Assembly: GCA_965153355.1 (NCBI GenBank)
Contig: OZ231127.1
Coordinates: forward strand, 29,574,001-29,638,000
Length of the DNA: 64,000 bases
Reading direction: 5' to 3'
Origin: Flaccisagitta enflata
Lineage: Eukaryota > Chaetognatha > Sagittoidea > Aphragmophora
Each line of letters starts with the position of its first letter. Positions within the stretch are counted from its first letter, which is position 1. Below the pieces are notes generated by a model, which saw only the letters and a list, made by a program, of their open reading frames with translations, searched no databases and was not told the origin of the DNA. This document shows, piece after piece, positions 22,873-33,775 of this stretch. The position numbers and the translations under genes are program-made.

Positions 22873-24870
22873 ATGGCTTTAAGAAGACAACAACTAATTG
22901 AATACAAAGATAGGACCAAAGTCACTGCATTTATGATATCTTAATACTATGATCTGTTTGGGTATCAAACACATTATTTCTCTTTTGACTTCAAAAAATC
23001 AGGGGAGACATGAACTGACTTAATTGGATGCATTGAAGCGGATAATTTTTCTTTCTCAGCCATGCAAACTTTTTAATGAAAATTTTTATGATTTTATGAT
23101 TTTTTAGTTTTTTTGAAATAAAATTTTTTTTAATAAGAACCATTATAGACGTTTAAACTTCAACTCGTCAACAAGTGACCGATTTACTTTACTTTTAAAC
23201 AATTATGCCGTAGAACACGGTTTGGCGGATTCACAGCAATCATCGGCCCATAATTTTGAAGCATTGTTAGAACCACCATTAGACTTAGCAAATTTAATAT
23301 ACTTAAAATCAAAAGAAGCCGAAGTTAGACTTGAAAATCTTCACATATCATCTCTACCACTCACGTTTTTTCAAAGTGCTGAAGAAGTCATTAAAACAAA
23401 ATTATACATAGATCCTTCACTAGTTAGTGATAATTTTGTGCTAACTGATTCAGTCCTGGAAACTGAAAATGAGAATCAACTTCAAATATCTGTGAGCGAT
23501 TTTCACACACACATGCCAGATAAAGCAATAGATTACATAAATTCACTACTAGACAACTCGGCTAATATCTATGTTATTAAAAGATACATGGAAATAGTCG
23601 CAGATGATGATTCAATTTTTATAGACACAATTTTTGATAATCTATCTGCCGACCAATCAGTCGATCAAGATATAAGAGTTCACGATCTTGCACTACTTTC
23701 GAGATATTGCGACTTTTCGATTTTCGCTCACTTCCAACTAGCCAAGCATCTCTATAAACTCATAAATCCCACCGGACACATCAACAGCCTCCTAAATACA
23801 AGATATAAATATAAAAATGGGTCTCTGGACAGATTAAAAGAAGAGAGACAGATGCACGCATCGAAAGTTCTCAATAGCCCGGATAGGAGACTGAACTATA
23901 ACGCAAGTTTAATGACCTCAGCCTCACCGTTGAAACTGATTGATCTGACCGCCTTTTACGACATTCGCTTAGACAAGCTAAACACGGCAAAGACACAAGA
24001 CGACAAACCAACATTGCCACCTGAACTCAAAACTAGATCTGAAAAAATAAAATCTGTATTGATAACCTGGCTAAAAATGACCAATAAAATGCAAAGTAAC
24101 AACCAAATAACTGACGAAAATAGGACATATATTGAACAATGGTTTTACAATAACATCAGCCTGATAAAAATGGCTCGCAAACTATCAGAACTCATTTACA
24201 ATGCAATTGAAAAACTAAAACGTCCCAATTCTACTATATTTTCTCGACAATTTCTGCAACTTGGTCTGGATCGATCCCAACTTAAAGTTAAATTTCACAT
24301 TAATAAACATAACTTAGTTGAGAAAACAAGTTTAAAAATAACTTTTCCACCATACGTTTCCTACAAACTGGGTAGCTCATTACCTACAGATTCCTACAAT
24401 TATGCCAAACTAACCAAGATAAAGGTGGGCCCTATTACTTTGGCTAACAATAATCAAGTTACATCACTCTTCACAAACATAATAACTTCAGAAAAACAAA
24501 AAACTTACTCATCAATTCGATTTTTACCACAACTTCTTTGTGTCAAAAGCTCGATTCTCGCCGAAACAGGCAGGTATTTTCTTATCATACTTCCTTATCA
24601 GTGGTTTACACCTCCATTTGATTAAAAGCTTAACCTTGAAATTTTCATTTTCTTCTTTTTTTAAGACAACACGAAAGGGCATACTTGTTCACTACGGACC
24701 CAGATGACATAACTTTTTTTTCATTGCCACTCAAACTTGGCAAACATATTGGGACAAATATCATTTCTTCACACGGGAAAACACAAAATGAATTTTTCAA
24801 AATACGTCAAGTGCCACTATATTATCAAATTTCTATTAGAATAACTAGTAAAAGCAATATTACAACTTAG
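22873..24870 (+). CDS. Penton-like (minor) capsid protein
   Basis: The first exon is 22873-22920 (ATG, 16 codons, starting MALRRQQLIEYKDRTK). Phase 0 continues into 23138-24573, and a phase-2 junction leads to 24666-24870. The total is about 560 residues. The N-terminal three quarters is a long helical extension. The last 200 residues have the single-jelly-roll pattern of Polinton/adintovirus penton proteins: an ITFPPYVSYKLGSSLP strand pair, a VKSSILAETG strand where the family has its 'cdiv..q.vGd' motif, and a QVPLYYQISIRI strand near the end. The position just upstream of a basic protein and the hexon-like gene is adenovirus-like. A consensus donor (AG/GTGAG) sits directly after the TAG stop, and a short open stretch follows an acceptor at about 24957. 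A lost last exon is therefore possible. Confidence 0.68.
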
Positions 24871-25120
24871 GTGAGATTTTTAAAATTACAGTACACTACA
24901 AAATTATTTGTGGAATATTTTTATTTTTAGTCTAATGTTTTTTTTTTTCCTTCAGCCGAACACCATGCTGATGTTGCCCACAGCCTTCACGACCTGCGCC
25001 ACTTGTTCTTGATGATTAATGGTATTAGTTCTTGATGATTGATGATGAGACAATTATAATTGATAATTATATTAATATTTTTCTATTTTAAATTTAATTT
25101 TTTTTAAACAGAATTTTAAA

Positions 25121-25366
25121 ATGAATACCCAAAACAATGTTGTAGACCTTATAAATGCCATGATATCTGATCCTATCACAGATAATTCTAATACTCAGAG
25201 TAGAACTTACGAACAGCCATCAACTAGCGACACCAAACAACAATCACCAGAACCAAAACGACCAAAACGAAAACAAAAGGACAACCTTGAAAAAAAACCA
25301 CTGAACAAAAAGAGTAAAAACAAACCTCCCAAAAAAGACAAAGTAACTAAAGACAACTTTCTATAA
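25121..25366 (+). CDS. Small Lys-rich basic protein
   Basis: An 81-residue ORF starts MNTQNNVVDLINAMISDP. It has a polar middle and a strongly basic, Pro-containing C-terminal half (PKRPKRKQKDNLEKKPLNKK). It lies 5 bp before the capsid gene ATG and after the penton-like gene, the place where adenoviruses keep DNA-condensing core proteins. A core/DNA-binding role is inference from charge and position only. Confidence 0.55.
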   Translation: MNTQNNVVDLINAMISDPITDNSNTQSRTYEQPSTSDTKQQSPEPKRPKRKQKDNLEKKPLNKKSKNKPPKKDKVTKDNFL

Positions 25367-25371
25367 ACAAA

Positions 25372-27329
25372 ATGTCAGAACCCGAAAAATTCCTCAGTCC
25401 TCAGACTCAGACCTCGCCAGAGGTTACACAAACTTTAGAACATTCACCTCATGCTTTGCAAGACGGAATTTTGTATAGAACTTTTACATGCATCTCAACT
25501 CTCGACCCGAACGAGCTTGACATTAACAGCCGGTCAATAAATTATGGGATTCTTCAAAAATCAGCTTTCATTAATACACAAAAAATGTTTATGCATATCG
25601 GTTTAATGATGGTTAAAGATGCGGGAGAAGAGAAAATTTCAATTGAAGATGGAGTTATCCCACCAGCTTCTCCTGCCCAACAATTATTCGATGACATAAG
25701 TGTAACAATGTCGGATATGTCACTTTCAAGGCCCTCCACATATTATTCCATGCTAGTGCATATTCAACAGATGTTAGAGATTTCTAGACCCGTTAAAGAA
25801 TCCTGGTTGAATTTTTATGAGGGGTATGATGACGATATCGATGGAGCATACTCATCAGTTGACGAAGCCGTTGAAAAAAAAGGAGATAAACTTATTGCAA
25901 AAAATGCCACTGGACGCAGAATGATTAAAATCTTGAATAAAAAAGTAAACGAATACTTAATCTCACTCGAAACTCCTTTAAAACACTTTCCAATTCTAAT
26001 CCCTACGGTAATTTATAAATTGGCATATTTTTTAAAATTTTGAAAAAAAAAAATTTTTTTTTTAAATTTTTATCCATTTTTTTTTTAACAGGGGTTACCA
26101 ATTTCTCTACGCTGCTTCCTAACCTCTCCTCAGGTTAGATTAATGTAAATCTTAGCCTACCTAGTGGACAGAAGGGACAAAATGTCAAATGAGTTTACAT
26201 GTATCACACAATAAAATTCATTTTACTTTACATACTTTTTATAAATATTTAATAGTTCAATATACTTATAATGAGTTCTAAATTACTGAAAGGCAAGAAT
26301 GTTGGTAAGAACTGCTGCTCTAAACCAAATCTCATTCTTATAATTGAAAATGCATTATTAAGCTTTTACAGAAGTGGACTCAGAGAGTGATTCATCAAAA
26401 CATTCAGGTTTTTTTTGTTTTGTTTTGATTAATTTTGTTTTTGTTTTATTTTTTAATTCTTTCTTTTTTTCTTTCTTTCTTTTTATATATGTTAGTATCG
26501 AGGTTGGCGTCCTGGAGAAAAATCTTCAAATTCACTGTCGTCAGGCATGTTCTTACATCATTTGCGGTTTCCAAGATAACGTGACACATTGCGGAAATTA
26601 TCAGAAAAACTATTTTGAGTATACCAGATGTGGTATCCAAAATGCTTATGTAACTTGCAGCGCTGCTGATTTTCGAATTCCGTCTTTACCAATTCCTACC
26701 ATTGGCGGACAACAATCCGGTGATTAAAACACACTTGAGACATAGCCATCACAAGTATTGAGACCAACCAATCAACTTTGTGTATATATTAAACAATCAA
26801 AAAATTTTTAAATACCTATGCAGGCTACGATTTTACCAATTCAAGAGCATTGAAAGCCAGCTATTGGTATGTTTTGAATACCTTTGGCAAATTGACAAGT
26901 AATGCAGGAACCAAAGATTTCTCATTTGATTCCTGGAAAAGCCATAGATTCCTACTACCTTTTAATCTCTCGGGCGAGGATTCCATCACAGATCCAGAAA
27001 ACAGAAGGAAAACCACTTTCCGCCCTATTGCAACAGCCAACGATTACTCACTTTATCTGCGTTTTAAAACGCCAACAACCAGGTACCACTACCACCAATA
27101 ACAAGGCCAAAATACATACCCTAGTCGCGTGCGGGGGAAGAGGAGAGGGATTGGCAAGAACAGTGCTGAAAAAAAAAAATCATTAAGACATCTGGATGTA
27201 GAGCCGCATAGCACGCATTTTTTTTTTTTTTTTAGTGTGATTCGCGTCATAGTTATCTATCTGCAGGCTAGGTCTATAGGGGTACTCTCTGACCGCACAT
27301 GTATCAGAAATTTTGAACAAGATCAATAA
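25372..27329 (+). CDS. Double-jelly-roll major capsid protein (hexon-like), six exons
   Basis: This is the capsomer-forming protein of Polinton/adintovirus-like elements. Exons: 25372-26007 (212 codons, phase 0), 26092-26133, 26372-26407, 26503-26719, 26824-27082 and 27272-27329, with matching phases at every junction as assigned. Exon 1 shows the family hallmark: a Pro-containing turn, LFDDISVTMSD (usually 'lFsqvdvyLN'), then STYYSMLVHIQQML (usually 'tYpYrayietLL'). Exon 4 has the 'IICGFQDN ... GNY' strand-turn of jelly roll 2. Exon 5 has the DSWKSHRFLLPFNLSGEDS motif and the SLYLRFKTP strand near the C-terminus. The total is about 415 residues, shorter than typical hexon-like proteins (600 or more), so loops are short or an exon is missed. 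The acceptors at 26502 and 27271 lack strong pyrimidine tracts. Confidence 0.75.
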
Positions 27330-27349
27330 CAAGACAACAAGACAACAAA

Positions 27350-27910
27350 ATGTCATTTTCATCAAGAGAACTCATAACCACAGACAAAGATTTAATGAAA
27401 TATTTAAAGAAAATTCCGAAAGCACTAAAATTTATCAATAACGGAGCCCTCATTCTTCCTTATGATAAAATTTTAACATTAAAAGACAATATCTTTTTAA
27501 ATAAAAGAAAAATGGCCATAGTGCTAAATTCTACACATTCACAAGAAATATATCAAACCACAGGCCACTGGTTCCTTCTGGCCTTAGACCTACGCAGTCG
27601 TAATAAACAATGCTTACTTGTTGATAGCTTGGCAAGCATGTATAGAGATAATAAGGATATAAAAGATACAATTGACACTTTTTGTAGTACTCATCGCCTT
27701 TCATTGTCGCATTTCAATTTAACTCAACAATCTAGGAAATCTCGATGTTGTGGTTTTTTTTTGATTTTCTATTTACGACTTTTTACAGTACACAACATCC
27801 CACACTTTTTTAAAATAAAACAGCTTTTAAAAGATTATTCCTTGTTAGAACGCGAAAAATATGTCCTGAACCGTTCCTATAAATTATGTAAATTTGGTGT
27901 TTTGTCTTAA
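27350..27910 (+). CDS. Adenain-like cysteine protease (C5/Polinton type)
   Basis: This protease matures capsid proteins in adenoviruses and Polinton-like elements. It is one intact exon of 186 residues, close to adenain size. The catalytic layout is complete: His73 in TTGHWFLLALD, Asp92 in LLVDSLAS, Gln127 in TQQSRKS and Cys134 directly before Gly135 in RCCGFFLIF. The Gln-to-Cys spacing of seven matches adenain. It starts 20 bp after the capsid gene stop, reproducing the hexon-protease order of adenoviruses and adintoviruses. It is the best preserved core gene here, with no stops or frameshifts. The only oddity is the doubled Cys before Gly. Confidence 0.85.
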   Translation: MSFSSRELITTDKDLMKYLKKIPKALKFINNGALILPYDKILTLKDNIFLNKRKMAIVLNSTHSQEIYQTTGHWFLLALDLRSRNKQCLLVDSLASMYRDNKDIKDTIDTFCSTHRLSLSHFNLTQQSRKSRCCGFFLIFYLRLFTVHNIPHFFKIKQLLKDYSLLEREKYVLNRSYKLCKFGVLS

Positions 27911-27921
27911 TTTAGTGAAAC

Positions 27922-29047
27922 ATGGCAACATTTGTTTCCCTCCTTTGGTCACCTCTTCTTCACATTGTGAAAACTTTATCCAACTTTTACAATAAACTTT
28001 TCTCTGAGCGTACAACACAATCTCTTACTAATGAGAGCATCGATATGGAAGACAAACCACGAGATGGCATCCCTGGAGACAACTTTGGAGACGACTCTGG
28101 CCCTGGAGACAACTCAGGATGGCTCTGCAACAAGAACAACTCACTAATCTGGAAAATCAAAATCATTAGGTCTCTGAGGCTCATCTGGCTCTGAAGACTC
28201 ATCTGGCCCTGCAGACAACTCTGGAGACAACCCTGGCACTAGAGACAACTCTGGCTCTGAAAACCAAAAATCCACATCTGGCTCTGGAGACAACTCTGAT
28301 CCTGTAGGCGACAACTCTGGCTCTGGCTTCGCGAGCTCTGATGCCAGAGATTCCAACAAAAGACCCGGCCCTGACTCTGGCTCTGAAAACAAGAAATCCG
28401 AAAAGAAATCCACGTCTGGCTCTGGCTCTGGAGACAACTCTGATCCTGTAGGCGACAACTCTGGCTCTGGCTTTGCGAGCTCTGATGCCAGAGATTCCAA
28501 CAAAAGACCCGGCCCTGACTCTGGCTCTGAAAACAAGAAATCCGAAAAGAAATCCACGTCTGGCTCTGGCTCTGAAGACAGCTCTGCCTCTGGAGGCGGC
28601 GCTGCCTGGGAAAGCGGTTTCTGGATGTCAGCTGGCACGGATGGCTCAGATGTCAGAGGAGTCGGCCGAGGACCCGACTTAAAACCCGGCCCTAACAACG
28701 ACATCCTCGATTCTGGACCTGGAAGAACGTTGATCCTCATGCCTGACGCGACTGAAACCGTAGCAGGCCATCTTCTATTTGTCGAATTACGAAGCGGCTT
28801 TCGCATCATCGTCAACAAATTTAAAGAAAAATTGCATCCTAGTTTGCTTGACAAAAGCCCTCGAGAAAAAGAGCTTCACGCTCTTCAAGTCGCGATTCTT
28901 AAAAACAAGGACTTTCTTGAGGATCGAAAATTCCGTTTATGCCTCACGTCTGTCCCTTTATTTTTGTATTTGTTGAACACGAATCACGACCAATTGAAAT
29001 TCTTAGAGCCTTTCAATTTCGCACTGGCCTTTGCAAACAAAAAATGA
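27922..29047 (+). CDS. Acidic Ser-Gly-Asp repeat protein, frame-disrupted
   Basis: The ATG at 27922, 11 bp after the protease stop, opens MATFVSLLWSPLLHIVKTL, an amphipathic N-terminus. An acidic GDNSG-type region follows. The frame then changes around 28110-28185 with no clean intron. In the new frame, acidic SGSGDNS/KKSEKKS repeats run on, including two near-identical ~135-bp tandem units (about 28258-28392 and 28396-28530). The protein ends with a folded-looking module (LLFVELRSGFRIIVNKFKEK, LCLTSVPLFLYLLN) and a stop at 29047. The position after the protease suits a late accessory or minor capsid protein, but I recognise no family. The reading-frame break suggests either an unseen intron or decay. 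Confidence 0.45.
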
Positions 29048-29290
29048 ATAAGTAGACTTACAATGTCACGAATTTTGTAAATATTATTATGATAGACAAT
29101 AGACGAAGACGTCATAGTGATCATCGCATTAATCAATAGTCATTTAATATCCGAAATCATTGTAATCAATAATCGTATGATGTCTAATATCATAGTATCG
29201 TTTGCCTTTCAAAGTAATCACCGTTTTAATATATAGTCATGTAATATCTTAAATCACCGTAAGTGATAATTATATGTTCAATGTTCACAG

Positions 29291-29605
29291 ATGGAAAGTG
29301 GAAAACAGACAGATTCTGAATCAACTGTGCCAATTCAAGTTGAATCAGAACACCGATCGCCAAACCTGACACTACCAAGATTTCCGCCTCACCACCCAAT
29401 CGATACTGTCCCACCTACTAGTTTCTCAACCCACCTCGATCTGAACCACCCTAATCTACCATTACGTCCTAGGAAACTCGGCTTTGCCCTCTGCACTGTC
29501 GTACTAATCCTACTGACCACCCAATTTGCATCAAATATCGCGCAAACCAAGTATTTTGCCGACCTTGTTGAGATTGAATCACACCACGAAAATCCATCTG
29601 TGTAG
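29291..29605 (+). CDS. Small single-pass membrane protein, unknown
   Basis: A 104-residue ORF starts MESGKQTDSESTVPIQVE. It has a Pro-rich N-terminal half, a basic RPRK flank, then one hydrophobic segment (GFALCTVVLILLTTQFA, about residues 63-82) and a short acidic tail. The topology is that of a type II or tail-anchored protein. No family is recognised. Its place between the viral accessory genes suggests it belongs to the element. Confidence 0.4.
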   Translation: MESGKQTDSESTVPIQVESEHRSPNLTLPRFPPHHPIDTVPPTSFSTHLDLNHPNLPLRPRKLGFALCTVVLILLTTQFASNIAQTKYFADLVEIESHHENPSV

Positions 29606-29902
29606 CAGCCATTCGCAACCTGCATTGTCAACAATATAAGCAAAACTCTAACTCTTATTTGTAAGAACGCTGTGACTCGTCGATATTCGTTGAGGGATTT
29701 AAATCTGGACACGTGCGGCTTTGGAGGATAATTTGCATGGATGCACAAGATCTTCAATTAAAGGCATTAAACAGGTAAACCTTACCTCAGGTTTAGCTAG
29801 TCTATATAAACAGCGAATATAAATAATGATTCCATTCATAATTTCTCATCTTATATTAGAGAACTCATTCATTCACGAAAAAAAAAGAACAACCTAATCA
29901 AA

Positions 29903-30158
29903 ATGGGTCGTAGAAGAAGAAAATGGAAAGGAAACAATAGGCGACGTAGACGTAGACGCAGACGCAGAACAAAAGTACTTATGCATATTCTATATTACAT
30001 ACATACAGACATGGTATGACATACTAAATTACATACATGTACATAAACATTGCATATCAACATTCTTGTTACAGGGTGCTGGAACATCACAAAAAAGTGC
30101 GTTACGTGGAGTGAAAAGAACAATAGCCAAACGAAGACAGAGACGAAAAACGAAATGA
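29903..30158 (+). CDS. Arginine-rich 51-residue protein, spliced
   Basis: Exon 1 (29903-29974) encodes 24 residues with a run of ten Arg after MGRRRRKWKGNN. A donor at GTACTT and an acceptor CTTGTTACAG lead in phase 0 to exon 2 (30075-30158), which encodes 27 more residues ending KRRQRRKTK. The product resembles protamine-like or adenovirus mu-like DNA-condensing peptides in size and charge, with a GAGTS linker between two basic blocks. A DNA-packaging role inside the capsid is inferred from composition and neighbours. It is too short for sequence-based family proof. Confidence 0.6.
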
Positions 30159-30272
30159 TTCTGTACAAACTCTTTCACTTGATATGGTCGTTGGAAAAAG
30201 TAAAAAACAAAGATTAACAGCCTTTTTTAAAAAAAGGAAGATTAAGAATATCATTATTCTTTATATGTAAAT

Positions 30273-30857
30273 ATGGCTGAAGTTGAAGAAGATCACCCTA
30301 TTCAATACTTTCCTACTTATTCTTTAAATGAGCCAGATTATTCAATTTTAAGACACCGTTTATCCACTTTCATTGACTGGCCCCGTCATCGTTCCCAAAC
30401 TCCATTACTTCTTGCGGCTGAGGGCTTTTACATGACTAATGCGTACAGAGGATCAGTAAGATGTTTTTGTTGTGGGCTTGAATTGAGAGATTGGGAACCT
30501 GGAGATATAGCAATGTATGAGCATGAAAAATTCGCCCCTAATTGTCGCTTTATTATTGAAGAACGCGAAAAACGAGCCAAACGACATGGAACTGAAGATT
30601 TAACCCCTTTTATTAGAGCACTTGATTCTGCAAACAAAAATGATTTAGTTAATCATGGTGAAGATCTGCTTGTCAAAATCAGGTGTAAGGTGTGCTTCAC
30701 CAAAGTAGCTAATACACTATTGTTACCGTGTGCACACTTGGCCCTTTGCTCTGATTGTTGTTCGCGCATCCACCCATGCAATAGAATGTATCCTTACGAC
30801 AGGAAGTGTCCAGTTTGTCGCTCACTCTTTCTGAATGAAATTCAAGTGTATCTGTAA
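30273..30857 (+). CDS. Inhibitor-of-apoptosis protein (BIR + RING)
   Basis: A 194-residue intact ORF. The BIR domain spans about residues 26-95: the Arg-start helix RHRLSTFIDWP, GFYMTN, then zinc ligands Cys64 and Cys67 (CFCCG), His84 and Cys91, with the usual WEPGD. A C-terminal RING begins at Cys138/Cys141, continues with LPCAHLALC and ends KCPVCRSLF. One BIR plus RING is the architecture of viral and small cellular IAPs, which bind caspases or their activators and act as ubiquitin ligases in the cytosol. The RING has an unusual extra Cys/Tyr-rich insertion (about residues 163-176) before the last CPVC pair. It is the last gene of the plus-strand cluster. Whether it came from the element or a host retrocopy cannot be told here; the lack of introns fits either. 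Confidence 0.88.
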   Translation: MAEVEEDHPIQYFPTYSLNEPDYSILRHRLSTFIDWPRHRSQTPLLLAAEGFYMTNAYRGSVRCFCCGLELRDWEPGDIAMYEHEKFAPNCRFIIEEREKRAKRHGTEDLTPFIRALDSANKNDLVNHGEDLLVKIRCKVCFTKVANTLLLPCAHLALCSDCCSRIHPCNRMYPYDRKCPVCRSLFLNEIQVYL

Positions 30858-30887
30858 ATAAATGAAAATGTAACTCAATAACAATTC

Positions 30888-30893
30888 AATAAA
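30888..30893 (+). terminator. Polyadenylation signal AATAAA
   Basis: A canonical hexamer lies about 30 bp after the IAP stop codon in an AT-rich context. Confidence 0.5.
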
Positions 30894-32092
30894 TTCGATA
30901 TAACCTTAATTGATTTATACTTGTATTGCTTGCTCATTCTACTACAAAAAGCTAGCTTGATAAAAGACTAGAAACCTTGTCTTATTTTCAAATGGGAGAA
31001 ACCCTTAATGCTTTAAGTACCCCAAGGGTACCGATGGACTTGTAGCCGAAGCTACTGACCCTGTCCATTGTCAACCACCACTTTGGGACACAGCCACAAA
31101 ATTATTACACCTGCAGGGGTGTGTTTAGAGTATTTTTTTGCCAAAAAAAAACTAGCACTGAACTGTTACTGTCCCACTACTGATGACTTAAAATGACTTT
31201 TAATAACTTTATGACCCAATAGAAATTTCTACACCGTCATTAAATCGAAATGGCAAATAGTAAACCTTTGTAGCTCCAAAACTACTAGCCCAATAGCCTT
31301 AAAATTTTCAGTGAATGTTGGTAATAACTGACCATTTTGTCATGTCCAAACTCAGATTTTAATACTGAATAGTTTCGGGTAGTAAAACAAACAAAATATG
31401 CCTGATTTTCAGGGCCGAATCTTTTTTTCTTGCTTTATTTGAGGAGACTTGTTTTTAGCAACATATAGATGTCAAAAAAATTGAGCTTGAACTCTGGGGT
31501 TGGTCTCAAATGATAGGAAATTTTACGGAGATTACACATTTGCCTAAAAAATTGAAAAAAGTTGTATATGAATTGAGGTTATCATTGGTTTTTGGCAATC
31601 ATTGCTAAAATCCAGACTGTCAATCATTTGAAAATCATTCAAACCTTCATGAATACAATGAAATAATGAAATTTTCAAGCAGAACTTATATTCATGATTT
31701 GTAACTCTTCATTTAAGACCAACCCCAGGGTTCAAGCTTGCTTAATCAGGAAAAAAACAATAAAAGAAAAAAGATTCTTCCAAGTATAGCTGGGACAAAT
31801 TGATTTTTTCCATAAAATTGCTAGCTTTTCAATGCTTTAGTGACCTCCAGCCAGGGACGTAGGACAAGGGCATGCCGGGCATGCCATGGCATGCCCTGTT
31901 GTCGGGACACTAAAGTTGTCGGGACACCAATCTCTTCAAGAAAAAAAAGAGAAAGAGGGAAGAGGGAAGAAGAAGGAAGAAAAAAAAAGAAAAGGGAAAA
32001 AAGAAAGAAAAGGAAAAAAAATAAAAAAAAGGAAAAGAAAAAAAAAGGGGAAAAATGCAAAGAGATAGAGAGAAAAAGTTAGAAAGAGAGGC

Positions 32093-32135
<43 letters not shown>

Positions 32136-32954
32136 GGTAGAGGACTCAAAGTTAAAAAGTAGAAAGAAAAAATAACGTCTAAATAGATTGGAAGTGAAAA
32201 GAGAAAGAAAGAAAAAAGGAAAAAAACAGGGAACTACAGACACGCTGGCACTGACAGATAAATAGACAAGTGATTACGTTTTAATGGTGGCAAGCTAACA
32301 GATCTATACAAAGGCCAAGTAAAATGGAAAACTCCTTATCAGGCAACCATTTAGTCACGAAAACTTTCCACTGAAGCACGACATCGTGCTTCAGTGGAAT
32401 GAAGAATGACTAGTGCTTCTTACAATTCGTGCTTCAGTGGAATTGGTATTGTAGTAAAGATAATCAAAGTAATCTTCATTTACTTTCATCTGAAGAAATC
32501 ATCTCCTTTCTTTTTTTCCTCTTACTTCTTATCTTCTCCTTAGCAGACTCACTAAATAAAGAGAATGTTGTATCAAAAACAAAATATTTTTTACATCTAC
32601 TAAGTTTTTATAAAAAATTAATGTGGGGAAAACTCATTTTTATAAAAAATTAATGTGGGGAAAACTCATTTTCTTTCATGAAACATAAATTCATGTGATA
32701 GGAAAAAACTTTTGTCATAACTTGGAAAAAGAATTAAAAGATATTTTTTAAAGATAACAATTTATCACAACAAGAAAAACCTATCTTTATTCAAATAAAA
32801 GAAATTTAAAAAATTCTAATTGCATGACCAATCAAAGAACAAGGCCAACACCTATAAGTCGCGTGCGAGACATAAACAACTGAATTGACCTGACTCCTTA
32901 TTGTATCTTTTTAATCAACATGACTGAATAGGGAGAAATATAAGAAATGAATAA

Positions 32955-33370
32955 AATGACCAGCAGACTTAAACCAGCAGACTTAAACCACCAGACTTAA
33001 ACCGGCAGACTTAAACCGGCAGACTTTAACCGGCAGACTTTAACCAGCAGACTTTAACCAGCAGACTTTAACCAGCAGACTTAAACCAGCAGACTTAAAC
33101 CAGCAGACTTAAACCAGCAGACTTAAACCAGCAGACTTAAATCAGCAGACTTAAACCAGCCAACTTAAACCAGCTGACTTAAACCAGCCAACTTAAACCA
33201 GCCAACTTAAACCAGCCAACTTAAACCAGCCAACTTAAACCAGCCAACTTAAACCAGCCAACTTAAACCAGCCAATTTAAACCAGCAGACTAAAACCAGC
33301 AGACTAAAACCAGCAGACTTAAATCAGCGGACTTAAACCAGCAGACTTAAACCAGCAGACCTAAATTAGC
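32955..33370. repeat. 14-bp minisatellite CAGCAGACTTAAAC
   Basis: About 29 units, with a CAGCCAACTTAAAC variant block in the middle. Confidence 0.9.
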
Positions 33371-33439
33371 AGACTTGAAATGACATGAATGACCAAATGA
33401 TACCAAAAAATATAAATAACCAAAACATACCAAAAACAT

Positions 33440-33775
33440 AAATGACCAAAAAACCAATAAAACAAAAACCAAAAACCAAAAAACCAAAAAAACAAAAAAA
33501 CAAAAAACCAAAAAAACAAACAAAAAAAAACCAAAAACCAAAAACCAAAAAACCAATAACCAAAAAACCAAAACCCAAAAACCAAAAAAACAAGAAAACA
33601 AAAACCAAAAACCAAAGACACAAATGACCAAAACATACCAAAGAACCATGTTAAATGAACAAAAAACCAAAAAAAAACAAAAAACCAAAAAACCAAAAAA
33701 CCAAAAAACCAAAAATCAAAAACCAAAAACCAAAAATCAAAAACCAAAAACCAAAAAACTAAAAAACATAAATGA
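33440..33775. repeat. CCAAAAA-type low-complexity array
   Basis: Units of AACCAAAAA and AAAACCAAAA. Long frames on both strands here (KPKTKK, FWFLVFGF) come from the repeat. Confidence 0.9.

Noticed and set aside
23222-24625. Starting the penton-like protein at the TTG at 23222
   Set aside because: The frame stays open upstream to an acceptor at 23137 and joins in phase to an ATG exon at 22873.
28144-28854. Minus-strand 236-codon ORF with Pro-Glu repeats
   Set aside because: It is the antisense of the Ser-Gly-Asp repeat region of the plus-strand gene.
10726-30858. Assignment to a true adenovirus, nimavirus or herpesvirus
   Set aside because: An rve-type integrase and an FtsK/HerA-type ATPase together with a Polinton-style capsid pair fit the Polinton/adintovirus group; no hallmark of the other families is seen.
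32096-32133. (ACAG)n as telomeric or regulatory repeat
   Set aside because: A simple microsatellite within a transposon, with no further support.
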